NCBI RefSeq assembly: GCF_900496995.4
Contig: NC_044012.1
Coordinates: forward strand, 25,991,606 to 26,055,605
From: Aquila chrysaetos chrysaetos
Taxonomy: Eukaryota > Chordata > Aves > Accipitriformes > Accipitridae
Direction: 5' to 3'
Length of the DNA stretch: 64,000 nucleotides
Part shown: one piece after another, positions 55,601 through 64,000 of the stretch
Position numbering within the stretch: position 1 is the first letter of the stretch
Layout of the letters: every line of letters starts with the position of its first letter
Notes under the pieces: model-generated
The model's input: only the letters and a program-made list of their open reading frames with translations
Database searches by the model: none
What the model was told of the DNA's origin: nothing
Made by a program: the position numbers and the translations under genes

Positions 55601-57118
55601 AGGTGCGAAAGGACACGAGAGACCGCAGTGGCAGCAGCAGAAGCCGACGTGAAGATCCAGCATGTGTCCCAGCAACAGGACCCACGTGGGGACGTGGAAA
55701 GGAGGGACCGTCCCCGTGAGCGCGAAGAACCAGAGGATGAGAGGAGGATTTGCCAGGGAAGAGAGAGGGAAGAGCCCCTGCGCGACAGGAGGATCGATCG
55801 CCAATGGGAGCTGGACCTGGAGCTCTATGAGCACCGCAGCCACCTGACACAGGAAACAGAAGAGCAAGGTGTTATGGGATCCTGCAGAGATACACGCAAG
55901 AGAAGCAGCCTCCTGATACTCGAAGAAGAACAAGAGAGAGAAATTCTGCAGCACCATCAGGCAAACAAGTTACAATGTGAGCCTTCTGACTGCACTGCCT
56001 CTGAGCCTTCAGAAGACCAAGAATGGCAGAACCACAGGCTTTTATATGAGGAAGAAGTACATGAGCCAAATGGGTGCCCTACACATGATGAAGAACAAAG
56101 GCACAAGAGGAGCCTCTACCAAACCATAGAGGTGGATAACAGACACCTGTCTCCCCCAGGAGAGCAGGTATCTGTCACCGACATGAGGGTCTGTTATGTC
56201 TCCGCTAAGCCCGATGTACAGCCAGAGGTACAGGTCGTCCCTCAGCCCTGTGAGCCTCAGACCATTGCGTACTTGATCCACGTGATTCGGGATTTGAATG
56301 ATCCTGAAGCTACCACCTACGAGATTGTCTGCCACCAGCCCCACGACCTTGGGCAGCCCATCTACATGAAGAAGTGCTACACGTCACCCCAGCTGCCAGC
56401 AGTCCCATGTGACAGGAGCAACCACCCAGAGCCACGATCTCAAAGGGATGAGCAAGAAACAGGGGAGCCCGAACCACCACGGCAAGGGAGCACACCAGCT
56501 TTTAGCTCCCAGGAAAACACAGGGGATCTCAATGAGCCACAGGAGAGGTTTGAAACAGGGGTGAAAGAAGGGTCTCACCAGGCTTATGCCTCTAAGCCAG
56601 ATGGTGTTAAGGGTGACCCTTGTCAGGCAAAGCCCAAGGCGGAAAGGAGGGACAGCCAGCACCCCACGATGCCTGATGCAGAAGAGAATGAGCATCAGCC
56701 CCAGGGAAATGGATCAAAACCTGCCAGGGAGCAGGTCCTGCAAGAGCCCGAATCCAGCTGCCAAGTGAGCAAGCATGAGGACAGGGAGGCCAAGAGCTGC
56801 CCATCTCTGCCCCAGGCTCCAGAGCCACAGGAAGCTTGCGAGCCAGGCCAGCGAGCCACCAAAGAGAGACGTTCCCAGCCACCCTGGAGAGATGAAGCCA
56901 GCCACTGCCATGAGGATGCAGAGGTTTCCCTGCCAGAGAAGAGCCGCCAGCCACGGCAGGAGAACAGCAAGGGGAGCTGCCAGCAAGTGAGCAATGTCCA
57001 GCCTCAACAGGAGGAGGAAGCACATCTTTGCAGCAAGCAGAGCCAGGGCCCCCCTAGCCCCCCAGTCTCAGAGGAGGCACCGAGCCGTCCTGTCAGGGAG
57101 GAAGCCAAGGCATCTTAA
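43606..57118 (+). CDS. SCFN: Scaffoldin, trichohyalin-like S100-fused protein (4,341 aa)
   Basis: This is a giant filament-associated protein of cornifying cells; in birds scaffoldin is expressed in the periderm and in feather and claw formation, and is regarded as functionally similar to trichohyalin. The coding sequence joins 43606-43743 (ATG 22 bases into exon 2, donor GAT|GTGAGT) to 44231-57118 (acceptor CCCCTGCAG); both junctions are phase 0. Residues 1-46 form EF-hand 1, and residues 47-92 form EF-hand 2 with loop EWDGDGEIDFNE. Residues 93-403 are Gln/Arg/Glu/His-rich with no strict repeat. Residues about 404-3926 are about 29.4 copies of a 120-residue unit rich in Arg, Glu and Asp, suited to long alpha-helix. 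Residues 3927-4341 are a unique tail ending EEAKAS. EF-hand 1 has Lys where the loop's final acidic ligand is expected (SNLSQRKM). No internal stop or frameshift is seen despite the length. Confidence 0.93.
45301..55868 (+). repeat. 360-bp tandem array in scaffoldin (about 29.4 copies)
   Basis: The unit starts at CQGREREEP and contains DRRIDRQRELDLELYERR, HLTRETEEQ, TREPKDDARRQRESVR, ETAVAAAEADV and RVSRELDP. Starts recur at exact 360-bp steps from 45301 to 55741, with no indel in any copy. Copies differ by scattered substitutions (for example CLDLELYE silent changes, Gly/Asp after EEQ, RELDP versus QQQDP). The final copy breaks off near 55868. Confidence 0.97.
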
Positions 57119-57750
57119 GGAGAAGTTCTCTCCCTGGAGCTGGTGGGGCTTCTCCAAGTCTCTTTGAGGATCACTTCTGCTCTCTGCTTTCAGCTTAGGA
57201 TGTCACCATGTGGTGGCATAGAAGCGTTCAACACAAAAGGGTTAATGGGGTGCTCTGAGAGGGTGTCAAGTGGGTTTGGGGGTTTTCCATGTAACAAATC
57301 CTCAGCAAGTAGGTAGGCAGATAGTTAACCCAGGATCTGCAGCTTCTGCCTTCCTGCATTATGTCTATCCACCTTAATGCACTATTTATTCACTTTTCTG
57401 CTCTAATAGGATTCCTTGGGTCTCTCTGTCCTTTATGTCCCTGTCACCTCTTCTACCCTGTGGCATGACTGTTCTGCATCTCTCTGCACTCACATCTCCC
57501 TAGCCCCGTGACTAGCTCTCCTGTCAGCTGTGCCTGAAAATCCTTGAGGCTGGGAAAAAAAAAAACCACTTTTGTAGACTCAATGTATTGGTTACACCTT
57601 TCTGCTCCCCTAACAGATGAGCAGAATCCTGGCTCCAGCCTCACAGAGGCTTTGAAGCAGCTGAGTTATACTGTGGTTACTGCAGGGTAACAGTGGAGGG
57701 TGGGGGGGTCCTCTCTCTTCTTCACACTGATGTATTGCATGAGAAAACAG

Positions 57751-57756
57751 AATAAA
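57751..57756 (+). terminator. Scaffoldin poly(A) signal
   Basis: AATAAA about 630 bp after the stop at 57118. Confidence 0.7.
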
Positions 57757-57759
57757 TAG

Positions 57760-60430
57760 CTGATGACTGCACTGACTGCTGCCATCCTTCATCCTTGCAT
57801 CTAATTTCTACAAGGGCCTCAGCCTGGTGAGAGGGTGTCCCAGTTCAGATCACACGTTCCTCCTAACCCCAGGCACTTAATCCAGACAGGGGCTGCTGAA
57901 AATCCCACCAAATCCCCCCTACTACATGTCTAGGAGCCCACATCCCTCTAAAACTCTGGCCCTCGCTACTGATCTGCATGATTTGGGGGGCTCCCAGCAG
58001 AGCTCGCACATGCTGTGATCTGACATCCACATGGGGACACGCGGATGTGCCTGTGTGCTCCAGCTTTCATGGCAGACATGCACTACAGGGACAGCCAGCA
58101 GTGCAAAGCCACTGCTGGTTAGAAGCCATCCAGACACATTTTCCTGGCCACATGCATCCATCTGCCTTTTCCCCTGGGCTGCCCCGTACCTGGGACGACT
58201 CCTGGATCCTTGGGCAGGAGAGAGGCAGCAGCACGGCAAGGAAAATGCACCGGATCTCACACATGGTGCATGGAGCTGGAGATTGAGACATCCATGACCC
58301 TCCCTGGAGAAAACCAGATTTTATTCTTTTCTTTCCCTTGAGCAAGAGCGAACCAATTCCCTCAGCAGCAGATGGGGCTGCAATTCTGCAAGAAGAGAGA
58401 GAGAAGCGAGGACAACCCCAGCACCATCTGTGTCTTTCTCTTAAATGCAACCAGAGCCTGCTGGCTGGTAATGGGGCTGGCCAGGAGGAATAAGGGCATC
58501 TCGGGTCCACCATAGCCTGATGCAGCCTCAGCAGGAAGCACCCAGGGCTTCTCACTCACCTAGCCATGGCCACCATCCTGTGATGTTTGGAACCTGGTGC
58601 CAGGGGGACTCGGAAGGGTCTGCCCCAGCCAAGGGCAGGCAGATGCATGGGGCGATGCTCTCGGCAATGCCCCCTTCATGCACGTGACAGTTGCATGTCT
58701 TGGTGACAAACACATGGCAGCACAGATGGTCTGTCTGCAAACACACACAGCAGCAGCAGCAGCAAGAAACAGAAACCTCTTGAACTCCCCCACTGCAGCC
58801 AGGATGGGGCTGAGCCATGACCCCCTCTAGGATTTGCTCTTGCAAAGGGAGAAATAACACTTGTCCTTCTAACCAGCTCATATTTTATTGTAAAGGGAGC
58901 ACAAAGAGGAGTTTGTAAAATGCAGGTAGAAGTGCAAAATCTAAGAAGAGCAGCAGGTTTCCTGCCCTCAGCTCCCAGGTTTGGAAAGTCCTTTTGATTT
59001 ACATGGACTGAACTGTTTCCAGTTTCGGAGGAGTTGGATGGGGGCGAGGAGTACTTTTTCCCCAATACATGAGAAAAAAGGAGAAGTTTGGGGGCAGGAA
59101 ACTGGGGCAAGATAGGAAGTACATTGGGGACAGCTGTCCCCCTGATTTATGGCTTCCCTTTCTCCTGCTCTATGCTGAGTCACAGCCTCTACCAGGATTT
59201 CCTAAAGAACCCATCCCTGGAAGCTGTCCCAGATCCCAGAGCACATCCTGGCTTCCACACACCGCTGGGACAGCCCATGTTACCCCGACCTCTCCGCTCC
59301 AGGCTCCCCCCAAAGCTTTTGGGGAAATGCGGCAGCACCCAGGGCCGGGTGTCACAGGGAAATCTGGTCCTGGGCGGGCGATTCTGTATCAGCGCTGGTT
59401 GCAAAGGCGTGGAGCTGGATGCCATAACCACAGGACTGTGCAAACACAGATAAACACAGGTCCGAGCAGCTTCCCCGGCTCTCAATGGATGGGGAGCAGC
59501 CGGCCATCACAGCCCCATGTGCTGGTTTCTGAGCATTGCAAGCCCCGCAGCCCCCATCCTCCCTGCTCTGAGCTATTTGGGCACATCACTTGCTTTTCTG
59601 GCTGCCTTTTGGGTGCCTCCTGTCCCTCCTCCACCTCCATGTCTCCCTCCTCTTTTCAGCCCTCCAGGGTCTCTTGCTCTGCAGCAGCACGAGGAGGGCC
59701 AGCCCCAGTGAAAAGCTCAGACCAGCACCACTGCAGACAAATCCTGGCTGCAGCCAGCTCCCAGTGCAGCACCCCAAACCCATGCGGTTGCCTTTCCCCC
59801 TCCTTTTACACCACAAGAAGGTTACAAGGTGTTATCAGCAAAGCTCAGCAGGTGGGACCGGTCAGGGTTGAAGGGGACAGGCAGCAATTGCCCCCCAGGG
59901 GTGGGCAGCCCTGGCTGTGTTGGCAGCAGAACACTGCCTGCTCCCCTATGCCTCATCTGCCTTTGCCAGCCTCATTAGAAAAGCTGGGGAAGCCCAAATT
60001 TTGCCCCAGCAAGAGGAAACACTGAGCATGCTCCAGGTAGTAGCAAGGCAGCCCTGAGGGGAGCTTAGCCCTGACCCTGGGGAAGAAACGAAGGGAGCAA
60101 AAAGGGACAAGTGGCAAAGGACCAAGGGGAGAAAACAGACAAGGAGAAAATGGAAGCGTAAATAACTGTAAAGAATAAAACTCGGGAGAGGAAGGGACAG
60201 AGAGTCTAGGGGAGGGGCCCAGCACATTTCTGAGCCTGAGCTGGGGACCGCAGGCATGTCCAGATTTGCCGTTAGAGCTGACAACTGCACAACGCAGCCC
60301 AGGGGGCTGAGTCAGGGCTAGGCGCTGGCTGCACTGGGAAGGGCGGTGGCTGCAGGGTGAGGTTCATAACCACCCCAGCTCCTGCTTTGCCACATCGCAC
60401 TGAGGCTGTGCTGAGGACCAAGCCCCCTCC
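57760..60430. other. Intergenic, no firm gene
   Basis: GC-richer region between scaffoldin and S100A11. A plus-strand frame of 318 codons (59069-60025) has no recognisable domain or splice context. A weak minus-strand spliced transcript is possible at 58319-58734. Confidence 0.4.
58319..58734 (-). other. Possible 3' part of a minus-strand spliced transcript
   Basis: On the minus strand a strong acceptor (TGTGTGTTTGCAG, exon from 58734) is followed 175 bp later by a strong donor (CTAG|GTGAGT, exon end 58560), a second strong acceptor (TCTCTTCTTGCAG, near 58393) and an AATAAA at 58324-58319. Joining the two gives a frame with a Cys-rich stretch (DHLCCHVFVTKTCNCHV) that stays open to a TAA overlapping the poly(A) hexamer. 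No protein family is recognised and no upstream exons or promoter were found. Confidence 0.22.
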
Positions 60431-60443
60431 TCTCACCCCAGCC

Positions 60444-62197
60444 ATGGTGAGTGAACCGGGATAGGGAGGGAGAGGCAGCTCCGTAAGGGCAGGAGGGCGA
60501 CAGGAGAGAAGCATTTCCCACAAGTGGCCCCAGAGCCGAAGGCGAAATGTACTTTGGCACGAGAAAGAGGAAATGGTGCCAAGGGCTGAGCTAAATCTCT
60601 GCCAGGGAGGGGGCCTGGGCATGAGAAGAGGGTGCCGAGCTAGAGAGGGCGGGCAGAGGGTCCCTGCAGGGGTGGGGGACTAGGGGGTGGCATATGTGGT
60701 TGTTTCCTGACGCCCCCTCCCCTCCTTTTTTCCTACTGATGTTTCTGATGCCCATCATCCAATCTGGGGCTACAGTTCTGCCTCCACTGTCCCGTCCCCC
60801 CGCCCCCAGCACCAGGGCAGGGGGGTGCAGAGGAGCCAAGAGCAGAGGACCTGTGGCTGAGGGTGGAAGCAACTCGGCTCCTCTCCCATTAACCAAAAAC
60901 GGTTGAACTGAGCCTCAGGCAGGGCAGGATGGGGCAGGGAGTCCCCTGGATGCTGAGGTTAGGCAGAGAAGGGTGGATTCCCCCCCAGCTCTCCCTGCAC
61001 TGCCCTTCCCCAAAGTCTAGAGCCATGGGGAGGGAAAAGAGCCCCACATCCCCCACACCTCCCTCACCTTGCCCTATCCATCCCCACTGGAGAAGCCCAT
61101 AGGCCAGCCCAGCTCTGTTCCTGCCTGGAGGCAGTAGTTTGGCAAGACAACTCTGCTCAAATTTTTCTCTCATGACTCAGTTTCTCCTCTGTCCAGACAG
61201 GACAGGGGGAGGGAAAGGGGGAGGCAGGCTTATCTTTCCAGAAAAGCAGCCCCAGCAAAGCCATGCCGGAGAGCACAGAAAAAACTAGCACGTCGCTGTG
61301 GTTGCAGCGCAAGCTTTTCCCAGTCCAGGACGCTCCTCCGATGGGAACTGACATCTCCCCAGGGGATTTTCCATTAACCACTCCCCAATCCTCTGGGTCC
61401 TTCCTGCACCACAGTGCTGTGCCAAGGCATCAGAGAAATTAATACCAAAGAAAAATGCAGCTGGACAGGTTGGGCATAGGAGACTCCTCGAGGAAAGCAA
61501 TTGCAGGAGGCCCCACTCAGCCCAACCTTCCTCCAGAAATAGAGTCAGGTTCCTCTTCTGCAAGCCCAGAGCTCCCTGCAACACTGACCTGAACTTGCTC
61601 TTGGCTCCTGCAGCCCACGGAGACTGAACGCTGCATCGAGTCCCTGCTAGCCGTCTTCCAGCGGTACGCAGGGCGTGAAGGGGACAACTGCACACTCTCC
61701 AAGAGGGAGTTCCTGGCCTTCATGAACACTGAGCTGGCTGCCTTCACAAAGGTGAGCAAAAATAGAGTCTCCCGTGGCATGCACTTCAGCCCCCGGGACA
61801 GCAATTAAAGCCTCTGCCCCCACAAGCACCATGGGGTAGGCAATGGGAAGAGCTCACTCCCATCAGAAGCCAGAGCATGGCCTGACAAGAGTTGGCCTGA
61901 CTGAATTCTGCCTTCCTCTGCCAGTCCCTCTCCACTGGTGATGAACTCCGCAGCTGCAGTTCCACACCTAGGGCAGGGGGGTTCAGTGAGGGGCATCTTT
62001 GCCTCGAGGCAGACATCGATTCCCATCTCTTTGGTCTCTTGCAGAATCAGAAGGACCCAGGTGTCATGGACAGGATGATGAAGAAACTCGATTTGAATAG
62101 TGATGGGCAGCTGGATTTCCAGGAGTTCCTGAACCTCATCGGGGGCATTGCGGTGGCCTGCCACAATACCCTGCTTGTTAACACCCCTCACCCCTAG
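60444..62197 (+). CDS. S100A11: S100A11 (calgizzarin), 97 aa
   Basis: Calcium-binding S100 protein acting as a dimer, with roles in membrane and annexin binding and in keratinocyte growth control. Coding exons: 60444-60446 (only the ATG, donor ATG|GTGAGT), 61614-61751 and 62045-62197. The protein starts MPTETERCIESLLAVFQRY. EF-hand 1 has the S100-type loop (AGREGDNCTLSKREF) and EF-hand 2 the canonical loop DLNSDGQLDFQE, followed by FLNLIGGIAVACHN. The FMNTELAAFTKNQKDPGVMD segment is diagnostic of S100A11. Length fits the family (97 versus about 100-105). All junctions are GT-AG and phase 0. It is the terminal S100 gene on this side of the EDC in many amniotes. Confidence 0.96.
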
Positions 62198-62312
62198 ACC
62201 TGGCTCCTGTGTCTCCCCCACCACTGTGGACATTCCTCAAAAAAGACCGATGCAAAGCTGGAAGCAGTGCCCTTAAGATGGGGACATCCCCAGTCCTCAT
62301 TTTTATGTATAA

Positions 62313-62318
62313 AATAAA
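62313..62318 (+). terminator. S100A11 poly(A) signal
   Basis: AATAAA 116 bp after the stop codon. Confidence 0.85.
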
Positions 62319-62814
62319 AGGTTTAAAATCCTAGCGTAAGGCATGGTTTTATTTCAGCATCATCAGTGAGGAGAAACCACTAGGAAAGGAGTCCAGCCAC
62401 AAAGGGAGCAGGATCTCTAGGTCATGCATGTTCTCGTCCTTGTCACTGCCAGAAACTACAACCTGCTTGGCTTTGGAGATCCTCCAGCCTGTCAAGTACC
62501 ATGGGGAAAGGTACAGTAATACTAAAGGGTACAACTACACAAGGTAAATGCAAAGACAGGAGCATTACCAATAAGGATAATTTGAGCACTGGCAAAAGCA
62601 ATTACACATTAATAATTGGCGGAAGCAGCCTCTGCTGGCATGATAAATTATTTCAGGACTACAGCCTCCATTTTCTGGAAACTTCAAAACCCACCAAGTC
62701 TGGTAGCTTAAGAGTACAAAACAGGGGGGCGGGTCTGAAAAGTGGAAATTAAGTCTAATCTCTCTTCTATCTCAGCAAGACCAACTGAGCTACAGAACAG
62801 GAAGATCAATTTAC

Positions 62815-62820
62815 TTTATT
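62815..62820 (-). terminator. COPA poly(A) signal
   Basis: AATAAA on the minus strand (GAATAAAGT), giving a 3' UTR of about 620 bp. COPA and S100A11 thus converge with about 480 bp between their signals. A second TTTATT at 62348-62353 could allow a longer COPA 3' UTR overlapping the S100A11 end. Confidence 0.6.
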
Positions 62821-63435
62821 CATGAGAGAAGCTGATTATTTTGAGAAACATTGCTAGGACAACAAAACAAAAAGTCAACACTAGCACTTGGATGCTGAGC
62901 TGTTCTCCTGCCACTTCCGATGGGAGCAGAGCTGCCCGGGAGCAGGGACAGGCTCTGTGCTGGCCCCGCTTCCAGACAGTGCCGCATTCCTGTGAGAGCC
63001 AGGCTCCGCTCTTCCTGCTGTCCAGGTTGCAGCAGGGTTTTTGAGCTCTTCTTTCAGGAGCCTAACACAAAAGGATACAAGAGGCAGTTGCTGCCCCTCA
63101 AGCAGTTTCTACAGAGCACGATGTGTGGTAACCAGGGCTCAGCAAGAGCCACCCTTTACCCTCTGGAAAAGATTTTTCTTGAGACGATGGTACATAGAAA
63201 CTTCAACATCAGCTGGATCTGGAAACAGAAGCGCAAGTTGCTACTACTTGGAAGCAGCTAAGAGTCTCACTACAGCATTCCTGGGTGGGGAAGAGCAGGT
63301 AAGACACAACACAGGCATGGCTATGGTGAAGAGACTAGACTAAAGCTGGAATGGTGGGAGGTGAAAGTTTCCGCACTGTGCTGTGAAACGAGACCATTTC
63401 CCTCTGATCTCACACCTCCCCAGGACAGGCATGCC

Positions 63436-64000
<565 letters not shown>

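Noticed and set aside
45582-55847. Twenty-nine 61-codon plus-strand frames spaced 360 bp apart
   Set aside because: Out-of-frame shadows of the scaffoldin repeat.
45125-55957. Giant minus-strand open frames (3,610 and 3,521 codons)
   Set aside because: Mirror images of the scaffoldin array; no promoter, splice sites or independent protein character.
59069-60025. Plus-strand 318-codon frame upstream of S100A11
   Set aside because: Composition follows the local GC content; no domain, repeat or splice signal. Long for chance, so conservation would be the test.

Overview
This window reads as part of the epidermal differentiation complex (EDC) of a sauropsid, most likely a bird. The evidence is an intact scaffoldin-type S100-fused protein gene of 4,341 codons, S100A11 beside it, a cornulin-like gene, and five single-coding-exon cysteine/proline/glutamine-rich genes of cornified-envelope type. 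Interspersed repeats are sparse: CR1 LINE fragments and old MIR-like pieces. There are no bacterial features. The species cannot be determined from the sequence alone.

Layout. 1-2.5 kb: no gene seen. 2.6-6.6 kb (+): Pro/Glu/Cys-rich repeat protein (CDS 4567-5547). 7.9-9.6 kb (-): a 54-codon SPRR-like protein (8107-8271). 12.3-14.5 kb (-): 168-residue Cys-rich protein. 19.4-22.5 kb (-): 513-residue protein built from 15-residue Cys-Cys repeats. 22.8-23.2 kb: CR1 LINE fragment. 24.5-26.8 kb (+): 372-residue Cys-rich protein of unknown family. 26.9-37.1 kb: about 10 kb without a gene I can support. 37.1-38.7 kb (+): cornulin-like S100-fused gene with several reading-frame lesions. 42.2-57.8 kb (+): scaffoldin, whose last exon carries about 29.4 copies of a 360-bp unit. 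57.8-60.4 kb: no firm gene. 60.4-62.3 kb (+): S100A11. 62.8-64 kb (-): the 3' end of COPA (coatomer alpha), marking the edge of the EDC.

How the genes work together. The small genes and scaffoldin share one architecture: TATA box, short noncoding exon 1, GT-AG intron, and a start codon 15-25 bases into exon 2. S100-fused genes have one extra intron between the two EF-hands. The small proteins have Gln/Lys-rich ends typical of transglutaminase substrates and many cysteines for disulfide cross-linking. Together with scaffoldin they would be cross-linked in cornifying epidermis and its appendages (beak, claw, feather sheath). That role is known for the families and inferred for these genes.

The main new observation is a promoter module shared across the locus. 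A GTGGAGCAGG-like element lies about 77-84 bp upstream of the TATA box in five genes (weaker in scaffoldin), with an AT-rich block about 115-120 bp upstream in three of them. The two Cys-repeat genes also share a 30-bp block at identical spacing. Other points of note are the perfectly phased scaffoldin repeats, the decayed cornulin gene, and a probable homopolymer frameshift at the end of the Cys-Cys repeat protein.
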